In this document: positions 53,094 through 61,619 of the stretch, piece by piece | Layout: each line of letters opens with the position of its first letter | How positions within the stretch are numbered: the stretch's first letter is position 1 | Assembly (NCBI RefSeq): GCF_003609635.1 | Contig: NZ_MCIA01000023.1 | Span: 186,001-250,000 of the forward strand | DNA from: Lacrimispora algidixylanolytica | Lineage (GTDB): Bacteria > Bacillota > Clostridia > Lachnospirales > Lachnospiraceae | Direction: 5' to 3' | DNA: 64,000 bases | Made by a program: the position numbers and the translations under genes | Notes under the pieces: generated by a model | What the model saw: the letters and a program-made list of their open reading frames with translations, nothing else | What the model was told of the DNA's origin: nothing | The model's database searches: none

Positions 53094-53369
53094 TTATCTG
53101 CAATATCTTGCGAAAGATCCACACTGGCTAAAATTGATATTACAAGTTGTCTTACCTTTAACGCAATTGCTGTTGTTTCCAGTTGAGCTGTTGCTTCCCT
53201 TTGTTCCATAACAGTTTAATAAGTTGTTAAGATTTCCATACTGATTAGAACAGTTAGAGCTATAATAGTTTGATGTTCTGGAACAAGTTGCTGCCTGAGC
53301 TGTCATAGGAACGCCTGCTACGGTAAGTGCTGTTGCTGCTGCGAATAAAAATACTGGTAACTTCTTCAT
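53094..53369 (-). CDS. Small secreted cysteine-rich protein
   Basis: 91 residues. Signal peptide KKLPVFLFAAATALTVAGVP with cut after TAQA. The mature 64 residues are rich in Asn, Ser and Tyr and hold seven Cys (ATCSRT, SSNC, LLNC, SNCVKG, TTCN, FSQCG, RYC). The Cys spacing suggests a disulfide-held fold exposed outside the cell. No match to a named toxin or bacteriocin family, and no export or immunity gene nearby. Confidence 0.7.
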   Translation of the reverse strand: MKKLPVFLFAAATALTVAGVPMTAQAATCSRTSNYYSSNCSNQYGNLNNLLNCYGTKGSNSSTGNNSNCVKGKTTCNINFSQCGSFARYCR

Positions 53370-53467
53370 GGTAATATCCTCCGTAATTGTTACATAATGA
53401 TTACATTTCTGTTACAAACATATGATATCATACAGGAAATGGAATTTCATTAGGAGATAAATGGCAA

Positions 53468-54352
53468 TTACCCTTTCTTTTCCAATTGGTATTCGATCAG
53501 CCCAAGCTTCAACGCACCCATGATTCCTTGGTTATCATTTAAGCTTGGTAAAACCACGTATTCGTCCATATTTAAGAGCTCTTTGGTATCAATATATCCA
53601 GCTAGCTGACGTTTTACTTCTTCCCGAATCAGTGGCATAAGATGCTCCTGATGCGTGACTCCACCACCAATTACGATTCTTTGAGGAGAGAGGACCATAA
53701 TATAATCAACCAATGCCTGCGCGATATAATAAGCCTCCAATTCCCAAACTTCTCTCCGCTCAGCCAGTTGAATTCCCTTCTCTCCCCAGCGAGCTTCAAT
53801 CGCAGGTCCAGAAGCGAGTCCTTCCAGACAAGTTTTATGGTAAGGGCACGTCCCTTCAAAGGAATCGTTTGGGTGACGAGACAAAAGAAGGTGTCCGCCT
53901 TCTGGATGAAGCATACCATGAAGGAGCTTTCCATTTGTAATAATTCCAGTCCCGATGCCTGTACCAATGGTAATATACATGCTACTTTCAAGCCCCTTGG
54001 AAATCCCCCAAGTTGCCTCTCCCAGTGCGGAGCCATTGACATCGGTATCAAAGCCTATTGGTACATTTAATGCCTCCTGAAACATCTTAACGATGTTGTA
54101 GTTTTTCCATGCAAGTTTTGGAGTCGTGGTAATGCAACCATAAGTATCAGAATCTCGATTTAAATCGATTGGACCAAAACAGCCAATCCCCAATGCCTCG
54201 ATCTCCTTATCGGCAAAATAAGAGATCAATTTAGGCATCGTTATGTCTGGTGCTTCTGTTGGTATGGATATACGCTCCAAAATTTCCCCATTTTCATTTC
54301 CAATGGCACAAACCATCTTTGTGCCGCCTGCTTCTAATGCCCCAAGTCTCAT
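53468..54352 (-). CDS. ROK-family sugar kinase (fructokinase-like)
   Basis: 294 residues. ALEAGGTKMVCAIG (phosphate loop), GCFGPIDL, VNGSALGEATWG, ITIGTGIGTGIITNG, the ROK metal motif HPEGGHLLLSRHP.. GTCPYHKTCLEGLASGPAIEARWG with Cys/His for zinc. This is the ScrK/GmuE-type fructokinase subgroup. Transfers phosphate from ATP to fructose or mannose. 14 bp after manA, so both belong to one operon feeding fructose 6-phosphate into glycolysis. Confidence 0.88.
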   Translation of the reverse strand: MRLGALEAGGTKMVCAIGNENGEILERISIPTEAPDITMPKLISYFADKEIEALGIGCFGPIDLNRDSDTYGCITTTPKLAWKNYNIVKMFQEALNVPIGFDTDVNGSALGEATWGISKGLESSMYITIGTGIGTGIITNGKLLHGMLHPEGGHLLLSRHPNDSFEGTCPYHKTCLEGLASGPAIEARWGEKGIQLAERREVWELEAYYIAQALVDYIMVLSPQRIVIGGGVTHQEHLMPLIREEVKRQLAGYIDTKELLNMDEYVVLPSLNDNQGIMGALKLGLIEYQLEKKG

Positions 54353-54366
54353 AATAACCTCCCGTA

Positions 54367-55299
54367 TTATTCCGGATTGGAACAGATGATAGACAATGTC
54401 CCCTCAAATCTGCATAATCCGCTGTTTGCAGGCACGATAAAATGCTGCCCTGCCACTATCCCAACTCCATTTACAGTTCCTGTACCACTTATAATGCTTA
54501 CATTGGTAAAACATTGATTAAATTCTATTGAAAATGTGCCTGTGATATCATACTTATCCACGGAATAATACTGACAGCTTACAAAATGAGTATGGTCTGC
54601 GCCCTCTAGAGACTCCTTAACCTTCCTGCTCTCATCCGCTTGAAATGGTGTCTTTATGGTTTCAATGCTCTGCTTTATATGAAGCTGCCTTGGCTTCCCG
54701 TCTGATAAGCGGTCATAATCATAAACACGGTAGGTAATATCACTGCTCTGCTGAGTTTCTAAAATCATGGTCCCACCTTTTATGGCATGGACACAGCCTG
54801 GATTAATCTGAAAGAAATCTCCCTTTTGAATGGGAACCTTACGGATCAATTCATTCCATCTTCCGTCTTGAATCATGGACTCCAGCTCTTTCGTATCCCT
54901 AGCATAATGGCCTATTACAATTTCCGTTCCTGGCTCGCAGTCTAGAATATACCAGCACTCTGTTTTACCAAGAGAGCCATTTTCATGGACGCCTGCATAC
55001 GTGTCATCTGGATGAACCTGAATGCTTAAATCTTGCTTGGCATCAATGATCTTTATGAGAAGTGGAAACTGATCTCCCGGATAATATCCAAAAAGCTCTG
55101 GTTTCTCCTTCCACAAGCTGCTGAGCAGTTCTCCGTCATAACTTCCCCCTGAAATCCTGCATTCTCCATTTTCATGAGCACTAATTGCCCAACATTCCCC
55201 TGTTGTATCGCTAGGAATCTCATAACCGAATACCTCATGCAGTCTGGTGCCGCCCCAGATGGCCTCTTTAAAGACAGGCTCTAAAAACAAAAATTCCAT
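54367..55299 (-). CDS. manA: Mannose-6-phosphate isomerase, class I
   Basis: 310 residues from ATG 55299 (AAGGAGG upstream). LEPVFKEAIWGGTRL start; zinc ligands in QDLSIQVHPDDTYA, GKTECWYILD and GCVHAI; second cupin at the end (VSIISGTGTVNG, GQHFIVPANSG). Interconverts mannose 6-phosphate and fructose 6-phosphate. Short Bacillus-type PMI. Operon with the ROK kinase. Confidence 0.9.
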   Translation of the reverse strand: MEFLFLEPVFKEAIWGGTRLHEVFGYEIPSDTTGECWAISAHENGECRISGGSYDGELLSSLWKEKPELFGYYPGDQFPLLIKIIDAKQDLSIQVHPDDTYAGVHENGSLGKTECWYILDCEPGTEIVIGHYARDTKELESMIQDGRWNELIRKVPIQKGDFFQINPGCVHAIKGGTMILETQQSSDITYRVYDYDRLSDGKPRQLHIKQSIETIKTPFQADESRKVKESLEGADHTHFVSCQYYSVDKYDITGTFSIEFNQCFTNVSIISGTGTVNGVGIVAGQHFIVPANSGLCRFEGTLSIICSNPE

Positions 55300-55404
55300 C
55301 TGCTTCCTCCTTATGTGGTCAATTTTGCTCACTGCCACTATTTTAACTGAATCTATACAAAAGGGAAAGAGGTATTTCCACATTTTTGCAACTTTACCAT
55401 AACA

Positions 55405-55450
55405 AAAAAGTGTTCAAACTTTGCCGTTTTGGCTCATTTCAACACTTTTT
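55405..55450 (-). terminator. Terminator after the 264-residue gene
   Basis: AAAAAGTGTT (55405-55414) pairs with AACACTTTTT (55441-55450), with a small inner hairpin GCC / GGC; T-run on the leftward strand. Confidence 0.7.
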
Positions 55451-55458
55451 ATCAAAAG

Positions 55459-56253
55459 CTATTGCGATTCTTTTCCATATACTTCAATCTGAGTTAATGC
55501 AGGGAATGGGGAAGGATCGTCTGCCTTTATTAGGTTACTTAATTTAACCCAAGTAATGTTCTTACGCTTCACTGGGAATACGTGAGGTTCTTTGCTCTTT
55601 TCCATATCCACAACATGGGTTGTCCCATCGGAAAATGTAAAGGTTGCCTTGATCCACCAGTTATCATGAGGAAAATCAGAACGGGTATATAAAACCAATG
55701 TATCAAAATCTATGGAACGGCCAAATTCCAGGGTAAGCTCTGCATCATCCTGGCGGTTAATGCCCCAAGACTCATAAGGCCATTCTCCATGGGATTCACT
55801 GGCAAGTACGCCATCAATGGCATTGCGTGCTGCAAATACCGCTTCTCCTCTGGTTTCCACATTAGCAAATGCATGAGGGAAGCAACCAGTCTCTCCATGC
55901 TGATCCATCACATTCTTTGCTAGATTGCGGTAGGCACCAGATTCATGCTCTGCGGCTGTCCGTATGGTAAGATAATGCCGTTCTCCCGTAAATGCTTTTG
56001 GATTATAGGAAACCTTCTTCTCCCCAAATGGGATCGTATATGTTATCTCTGGCTTTGTTAGATACACCAGTGACTCATCTAGACTATCATCAATTCGAAT
56101 GACGTAATGAGCGTCTGTACACTCTGTTGTAAGGACAATTGCATCTCCATCCTCATATTCACCTTCAAATGCAAGGATTGCCTGATTCTCACCTGATGCT
56201 AGAGCCTTTACTTTGCCATTTTTATCTTTCACACTAATTGAAATCAAAGCCAT
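55459..56253 (-). CDS. Uncharacterised protein with galactose-binding-like (discoidin-type) C-terminus
   Basis: 264 residues, no signal peptide. N-terminal 90 residues beta-rich (FEGEYEDGDAIVLTTECTDAHYVIRIDDS). From about 150: AARNAIDGVLASESHGEWPYESWG, DAELTLEFGRSIDFDTLVLYTR, and TWVKLSNL..ALTQIEVYG, the order of an F5/8C-like fold. It overlaps the GntR gene by 1 bp, so it is part of the sugar-acid operon. A carbohydrate-binding or isomerase-accessory role is inferred. Confidence 0.65.
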   Translation of the reverse strand: MALISISVKDKNGKVKALASGENQAILAFEGEYEDGDAIVLTTECTDAHYVIRIDDSLDESLVYLTKPEITYTIPFGEKKVSYNPKAFTGERHYLTIRTAAEHESGAYRNLAKNVMDQHGETGCFPHAFANVETRGEAVFAARNAIDGVLASESHGEWPYESWGINRQDDAELTLEFGRSIDFDTLVLYTRSDFPHDNWWIKATFTFSDGTTHVVDMEKSKEPHVFPVKRKNITWVKLSNLIKADDPSPFPALTQIEVYGKESQ

Positions 56254-56957
56254 TAGAATTCCTCCTGCTCTTCCTGTTCAAAATAGTCCTTGTATTCCAC
56301 TTCGATCTGGTGCTTCATTCTCTTCATGCTATAATTCAGATGCTCTCTTAGAGATCGTTCCAGGCCTTCTATATCCTTCTTTTCAAGAAGTTCAAACAGC
56401 TCCGTGTGTTCCCGTATGATTCTGGTAAAATCCGTTTCGGTCACGAAATCAAGCATACGGAATCTTGTGTAATGCAACTGTTGGGCTTGTATCATATCCC
56501 AAAGCTTATTCTTCCCTGTTGCCCGGTACCAGATGGCATGCATCTGTGCATCCATACGGTAAAACTGTTCTGGTTCAAATCCTTTTTCCTGGATCAGAGC
56601 CTGCTGTTTGCGAATCAAATAACGTACTTCTTCCATCCACATGGGAGTAGCCATATTCACAAAATCTCGCATTACCATAGTTTCAACAGCGACTCTCATA
56701 TAGATCATCTGTTTGATATTATCCAGATTTAAAAGGGTTACCTGTGTTCCAGAATATGGCACCGAAATGACGAAACCTTGTTCCTGTAGCTTTCTAACAG
56801 CTTCCCTGACCGGAGTCCGAGAAACACCAAAACGTTCGCATATTTCGTTTTCACCGATCATCTGACCAGGTTTTAATTCCAGATCCAGAATCTCTTGCTT
56901 TAATGTCTCAAACACCAGCTCACCACGGTTTTTATAGGTCTTGGTTTTTCCTTCCAT
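56253..56957 (-). CDS. GntR-family regulator (FadR subfamily)
   Basis: 234 residues from ATG 56957 (GGAGAGA upstream). Winged helix: GELVFETLKQEILDLELKPGQMIGENEICERFGVSRTPVREAVRKLQEQGFV. C-terminal FCD domain with metal-type residues (YRMDAQMHAIWYRATG; IIREHTELFELLEKKD). Members of this group respond to hexuronates or gluconate. Second gene of the SDR operon; the TTTGTATACAAA sites at 57918-57950 are its likely operators. Confidence 0.88.
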   Translation of the reverse strand: MEGKTKTYKNRGELVFETLKQEILDLELKPGQMIGENEICERFGVSRTPVREAVRKLQEQGFVISVPYSGTQVTLLNLDNIKQMIYMRVAVETMVMRDFVNMATPMWMEEVRYLIRKQQALIQEKGFEPEQFYRMDAQMHAIWYRATGKNKLWDMIQAQQLHYTRFRMLDFVTETDFTRIIREHTELFELLEKKDIEGLERSLREHLNYSMKRMKHQIEVEYKDYFEQEEQEEF

Positions 56958-57041
56958 GGATCTCTCTCCGTCCTCTATATTATCAGCATTAAAAAACGGG
57001 GGCAAACCATCGTAGCCTGCCCCCATTTGTATTCATTCTTA

Positions 57042-57854
57042 TTACTTTGGCTGCTTGCCGATGTAAGCTAAAATACCACCATCTACATACAGAATATGTC
57101 CATTTACAAAGTTAGAAGCGTCAGATGAAAGGAATACTGCTGGTCCTGATAAATCTTCTGCTTCTCCCCAACGGCCTGCTGGAGTTTTTGCAAGAATGAA
57201 CTGGTCAAATGGATGTTTGGAACCATCTGCCTGTGTCTCACGAAGAGGTGCGGTCTGAGGAGTTGCGATGTAGCCAGGTCCGATGCCGTTACACTGAATA
57301 TTGAACTCACCGTACTCAGAAGCAATGTTCTTTGTCAGCATCTTAAGTCCGCCCTTTGCTGCTGCATAAGCAGAAACAGTCTCACGACCAAGCTCAGACA
57401 TCATGGAACAGATGTTGATGATCTTTCCGTGACCTTTTTTGATCATTGATGGAATAACAGCTTTTGCTACGATGAAAGGTGCATTCAAATCAACATCAAT
57501 TACCTGTCTGAAATCAGCTGCAGACATTTCAATCATAGGAACACGTTTGATGATTCCAGCATTGTTTACTAAAATGTCAATGATTCCTACTTCTTTTTCA
57601 ATCTGAGCTACCATAGCATTTACGCCATCTTCGCTGGTAACATCACACACATATCCATGAGCGGTAATTCCTGCTTCTTTATAAGCAGCAATACCCTTAT
57701 CTACTAATTCCTGTTTAATATCATTAAAAACGATGGTAGCGCCTGCTTCTGCAAGAGATGTAGCAATGGCAAATCCAATACCATAAGAAGCACCTGTTAC
57801 TAAGGCTACCTTTTCATCAAGGGAAAACTGGTTTGCTAAGTAATCTTTATTCAT
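57042..57854 (-). CDS. SDR: gluconate 5-dehydrogenase / KduD-like
   Basis: 270 residues. TGASYGIGFAIA, NNAGIIKRVPMIEM, ICSMMSELGRETVSAYAAAKGGLKML (Ser and Y-x3-K), NGIGPGYIATPQTAPL, and VFLSSDASNFVNGHILYVDGG. Blocks such as NNAGIIKR and GPGYxATxxTxxL are shared by gluconate 5-dehydrogenase and 2-deoxy-3-keto-D-gluconate 5-dehydrogenase. Acts in hexuronate/gluconate breakdown with NAD(P)H. Lead gene of the operon. Which of the two reactions it does is not settled. Confidence 0.85.
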   Translation of the reverse strand: MNKDYLANQFSLDEKVALVTGASYGIGFAIATSLAEAGATIVFNDIKQELVDKGIAAYKEAGITAHGYVCDVTSEDGVNAMVAQIEKEVGIIDILVNNAGIIKRVPMIEMSAADFRQVIDVDLNAPFIVAKAVIPSMIKKGHGKIINICSMMSELGRETVSAYAAAKGGLKMLTKNIASEYGEFNIQCNGIGPGYIATPQTAPLRETQADGSKHPFDQFILAKTPAGRWGEAEDLSGPAVFLSSDASNFVNGHILYVDGGILAYIGKQPK

Positions 57855-57900
57855 GATTCAATTCTCCTTTTCCTGTGTTTTTGGGGGGTCAGTTATTTCA

Positions 57901-57950
57901 ATTGTAGTTTTAAGCCAGTTTGTATTCAAACTTATATATTTGTATACAAA
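57901..57950 (-). promoter_or_regulatory. Promoter and paired GntR operators of the SDR operon
   Basis: Leftward TTGAAT (57924-57929), 17-bp spacer, TACAAT (57901-57906). Palindromes GTTTGTATTCAAAC (57918-57931) and TTTGTATACAAA (57939-57950) are centred 20 bp apart, the first on the -35. A TTGTATA half copy follows at 57960. Good candidates for the GntR repressor encoded in the operon. Confidence 0.75.
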
Positions 57951-58134
57951 CTTGATGACTTGTATATATGTTAGCATATCGTAACTACTTTTTCAATGTA
58001 CATTGTAACCAAACAATGATATTTTTATTTAGTCATAATTTTTTAGTGCAGAATAAAGAGTTTGGTTTGGCAGACTCTAGTGCTGAACGCCCGGTAGGAC
58101 TTTTCCTATAATAGGATATGATTTTCTATTACAC

Positions 58135-58165
58135 AAAAAATCCGGTTCCCATAGTGGGAACCGGA
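58135..58165 (-). terminator. Terminator after the small Cys/Asn-rich gene
   Basis: TCCGGTTCCCA / TGGGAACCGGA with a 3-nt loop, T-run on the leftward strand. Between 57951 and here no gene is supported. Confidence 0.9.
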
Positions 58166-58183
58166 CTCTAATTTTAAAATGGA

Positions 58184-58438
58184 TTATCTGCAGCAGTTTG
58201 TATCCGTATCACTCATAACTGTATTTTTTACACAACCTGTTGCTGACCAGAAACCATCACGAAAACCTGTTTCATAGCCTTCTTTAAAGCCGTCTGAATA
58301 TCCTTTACGATAGCACATATTCATGTTTCCTGTTGTCGCATCACTAACAGCAGTTTTACAAGGATTGGTGGTACAGCAGTTTGTATTACAGTTATTATTA
58401 TTACTACATCCACAGTTATTCCAATTATTACAACTCAT
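58184..58438 (-). CDS. Small Asn/Cys-rich protein, possibly spore-coat type
   Basis: 84 residues from ATG 58438 (GAGGAG upstream). Opens SCNNWNNCGCSNNNNCNTNC, twelve Cys in all, then a helical segment YRKGYSDGFKEGYETGFRDG with regular Gly and aromatic spacing, and ends in CC. Such Cys/Asn-rich small proteins occur in spore coats and are cross-linked; direct evidence is lacking. Own terminator. Confidence 0.6.
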   Translation of the reverse strand: MSCNNWNNCGCSNNNNCNTNCCTTNPCKTAVSDATTGNMNMCYRKGYSDGFKEGYETGFRDGFWSATGCVKNTVMSDTDTNCCR

Positions 58439-58576
58439 TCTATCTTTACTCCTCATTAATCAGGCTTGTAATATACTTTATGCTGATATACGCGACATGT
58501 GAGTTTTAGAACAACATTTTATTATTTTTTACATATTTAATCAATCTTAATATGATATTTTGAAACTGAACGATTA

Positions 58577-60601
58577 CTATATCTGATAGATCCTAATATT
58601 GTCTCTGCTATGTAATTCCTGTTGGAAAGCTCCACTTTCTCCGTTTATTTCAAGCATAACCTGTCTGGTCAGATTCTTAAAGTCCAGACCGGAATATTCT
58701 AAGACATCCATAAGATAATATGGCTGGTTGTCAGGCTTTGGAGGAAGAATTAAAGGCTTATCATTGAGAAAAACGGTGAGATCTCCCCTTATTTCTTGCT
58801 GCTTTTTTTGTGTTTCAGAAAAAGGATCCAGATCAATAGAAGCAACTCTCATCTCGGCAGGTGCTAAATGGATTCCATTTAAAGGTTTTGAAATTGTTTC
58901 CACATGTCTTGCTGGAATTTCATCTTGTTCCTCTGATTCATAAGAATCTATGAATTCTTCTGCTTCTTCTTCATCCAGATACAAATCAGATTCCATAACG
59001 ATTTCTTCTATTATAATGTTGTCACCTGGTTTTATGGCAACGTTTGAAACCACCTTTTTATCATTTACCATAATCAGTTTATTGGGACTAAGCTCTGTTA
59101 TATCAGACAACTTAGCGGAAGCACTCTTTCCACTAATCGCAGGGACAAATACTATCCAGTCTTCTGAGTTTACAGGATCTGAAAGCTGCGCTTCCTCTCC
59201 GTTTAGCTTTAATACAGAAGGTTCCGCCTTCTCTCCGTAGAAAATGGTTCGTTTTCCATTGACAGAGACTACTATATTTTGTCCGGAACGGCCGATCATA
59301 TCCTGATAATTGTACCCGTTCATCATCAGTACATCCATAACGGTAAAGCTACCAGTTCTAAATATCTTAGCTGGGCGATCGTTTAGTATAACCCGGTAAC
59401 TGTCATTTATAATGTTAAAGCCTGCTGAAATAACGATTCCTAGAGGGGTTGCATATTCAGGATTTTCCAGATCATATTCTTCGGAAAAAGCATTGATCTT
59501 AAAATTATTTCCTGCAATAGCTACACGCTTAGTATCAATTTTCAAATGCTCAACAATTCCTTCTTTAAGACCTGACAATCTGCTTCCGCCTCCTGCCAGA
59601 AATACTGCGGAAGGCATTCCGCCATTGATTTCAAGAATCTTTTCAGATATCTCTTCACAAAGCCTAGATGAAGCTTCTTTAATGCTCTGAAAGATAGAAT
59701 CTCTGGTAATGGTCTGCTCAAAACCAAGAATATCAGTGAACTGAATCTCCTCTTTTTCGTCAATCTCTGCTTTTATCTTCTCTGCTGTATCAAAATCCAC
59801 CAGATATTCTTTCATAACTGACTCCGTGATTTCATCTCCGGCAAGAATTGCCATGGTGTATCCGGTCACGCTTCCATCCCGGCACACAGCAATATCTGAA
59901 GTACCAGCCCCAATGTCCACCATTGCCAGGTTCAGCAATCGAATATTCTGGGGAATGGCTGCATTGATAGCAGCAATGGGCTCCAAGGTAAGACTTGCTA
60001 CCTCTAAGTTGATCTTATGCATGGCAGAATAAAGACTTTCTACCACCTCTGTGGGAAGGAATGTTGCAATGATGTCCGCTTTTAATACCTTTCCATGGTG
60101 ATCTATTAAATTAGAAATCACGTAGTTATCCAGATAATATCGGCTTACCGTGTACCCTACCAGGTAAAACTGCCGGTCAGAATCTTTCCCTTCCCGGTTC
60201 ATAAACAGTTTTTCGGCTTCACTGATCGCTCCTGCTTCTAGTCTGCTGACGGATTCGGCATCAATCTTTTGCGCCCTGGACAGCTCCATCTCAAAGGTGA
60301 TGCTTTCTGTACGCAACGCTCTTCCTGCCGCAGCTACACATACCTTTTGAAGCTTACAGCCTAGCTTTCTCTCAAGCCTATCTTTTACCTGTCCTGCAAT
60401 TTTTGCAACTTGTTCAATGTCCTCGATCTGTCCGTCGATCATCGCCCGTTTGGTATGCTCGGCCCTCTCTATGGCAACGATATGAATTCTCTCCCCATCT
60501 GGCATACCCACCATGCCAATAATACTACGGGTTCCGATATCCAGTGCGAAAATAGCCTGATCCGGAAGTGTGTCTGTCAAAATGCTATTTCTGTTATCCA
60601 T
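58577..60601 (-). CDS. FtsA-like actin-family ATPase with long C-terminal extension
   Basis: 674 residues, against about 420 for FtsA. Residues 15-410 are an FtsA/actin fold: FALDIGTRSIIGMVG, subdomain 1C, MVDIGAGTSDIAVCRDG (phosphate 2), VFLAGGGSRLSGLKEGI, and ATPLGIVISAG. The extension holds a ubiquitin-like/beta-grasp repeat twice (IFRTGSFTVMDVLMMNGYNY and YLMDVLEYSGLDFKNLTRQV) joined by an acidic linker (EEEAEEFIDSYESEEQDE). There is no amphipathic FtsA membrane tail. Long versions occur in Lachnospiraceae beside the true FtsA; role unknown, perhaps in division or sporulation. Confidence 0.82.
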   Translation of the reverse strand: MDNRNSILTDTLPDQAIFALDIGTRSIIGMVGMPDGERIHIVAIERAEHTKRAMIDGQIEDIEQVAKIAGQVKDRLERKLGCKLQKVCVAAAGRALRTESITFEMELSRAQKIDAESVSRLEAGAISEAEKLFMNREGKDSDRQFYLVGYTVSRYYLDNYVISNLIDHHGKVLKADIIATFLPTEVVESLYSAMHKINLEVASLTLEPIAAINAAIPQNIRLLNLAMVDIGAGTSDIAVCRDGSVTGYTMAILAGDEITESVMKEYLVDFDTAEKIKAEIDEKEEIQFTDILGFEQTITRDSIFQSIKEASSRLCEEISEKILEINGGMPSAVFLAGGGSRLSGLKEGIVEHLKIDTKRVAIAGNNFKINAFSEEYDLENPEYATPLGIVISAGFNIINDSYRVILNDRPAKIFRTGSFTVMDVLMMNGYNYQDMIGRSGQNIVVSVNGKRTIFYGEKAEPSVLKLNGEEAQLSDPVNSEDWIVFVPAISGKSASAKLSDITELSPNKLIMVNDKKVVSNVAIKPGDNIIIEEIVMESDLYLDEEEAEEFIDSYESEEQDEIPARHVETISKPLNGIHLAPAEMRVASIDLDPFSETQKKQQEIRGDLTVFLNDKPLILPPKPDNQPYYLMDVLEYSGLDFKNLTRQVMLEINGESGAFQQELHSRDNIRIYQI

Positions 60602-60830
60602 AAATAATGCCCCACCTCTTGTATATTTGTCTTTATTTTACTAGTATAAATTGGCTCCGTCAATCGAATAAGGGAAATATTTGTTGAAAAAACGGTATAA
60701 TTGGGGAATAAGTTATGACTGAGGTGCTGATTTAAGCTGCTTAATGATTGTGGTGGCATGGTTTTTGTAGTTATGTAGAGGATCAGAAAGTCATTTTTAT
60801 TGTACTAGTCTCATGCAATTGTACTGGTAA

Positions 60831-60860
60831 GAAAAGAGCGGGGAATCAATCCTCGCTCTC
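60831..60860 (-). terminator. Hairpin with T-run at the end of a decayed gene
   Basis: Leftward GAGCGAGGAT / TTCCCCGCTC then TTTTC; overlaps the stop of the pseudogene at 60846-61176. Confidence 0.6.
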
Positions 60861-61176
60861 AATCGTAACTATTAATTTATTTACATAAATGCAATGTTTA
60901 TTGTGTGTTTTCATTTGATCGGATAGAAATGCAATTTTATCTCTATTGTCATCCACAGCCCTTAGGATCTCTCCAATTAGAATGAATATAAGTCCAAACA
61001 ATATGCTTATAATAATGTCACATTTGCAATACTAAAATTAAACGCCCCTTTGGAATACACACTACTACTATATACACCACACTGAATAAATTTTCTTTCA
61101 GAAAACTTGCTATAATACCGATTACAATAACTCCCCACCCTAGCGAGTTAGCCAAATCATCTTTATTCACAACCAT
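60846..61176 (-). pseudogene. Frameshifted small membrane protein gene
   Basis: ATG 61176 opens MVVNKDDLANSLGWGVIVIG and a hydrophobic segment to VVYIVVVC, then stops in frame after about 50 codons. In another frame the homologous continuation is open: IIISILFGLIFILIGEILRA, then VDDNRDKIAFLSDQMKTHNK to TGA at 60846. Two hydrophobic helices followed by a charged tail describe a small membrane protein of about 105 residues broken by a frameshift near 61040. Confidence 0.62.
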
Positions 61177-61319
61177 TTCTCCTATGCAAATAATACTTAT
61201 ATAGTATCATGTGATGGAAGAAAACGAACGATGAATCATCTTTTAAAAAGAGTGGAATTATTTATTACTCTGTGTAATAGTTTTATTTAGTTGTTGGCTA
61301 CGTTTGTTTTTTATACAAA

Positions 61320-61345
61320 AAAAGAGACGTATTGACTGTCTCTTA
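61320..61345 (-). terminator. Terminator of the 28-residue gene
   Basis: AAGAGAC / GTCTCTT with a 9-nt loop, T-run on the leftward strand; overlaps the stop codon. Confidence 0.8.
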
Positions 61346-61429
61346 TTTGTGCCTGTTCATGATTATGGCTATAATTATGACTATTAGAGCTATAGGTATA
61401 AGATAAAATGAAAATCCAATCACAGACAT
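61343..61429 (-). CDS. 28-residue single-span membrane peptide
   Basis: ATG 61429 with AAGGAG 6 nt upstream; MSVIGFSFYLIPIALIVIII, then AIIMNRHK and TAA. One hydrophobic helix with a basic cytosolic end. The perfect ribosome site and terminator support expression. Could be a small regulatory membrane peptide or a type I toxin-like peptide; no antisense RNA was identified. 61430-61619 holds nothing else I can support. Confidence 0.6.
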   Translation of the reverse strand: MSVIGFSFYLIPIALIVIIIAIIMNRHK

Positions 61430-61619
61430 ATGCTTCTCCTTCTTGACCTTTTTCTTTTAGAATATACCTTTTCCGCCCAAAAGAAAAGAGACATCAGGTG
61501 GAGGACTGTGTGAGTGACTATATCTTTTTAGTCTTTCTATAATGTATGAGCGATATGACATCATATTTTATAATTTGGGGAGCTCTTATATAACCCTTAT
61601 TTTTTAGTTTCGTATTATC

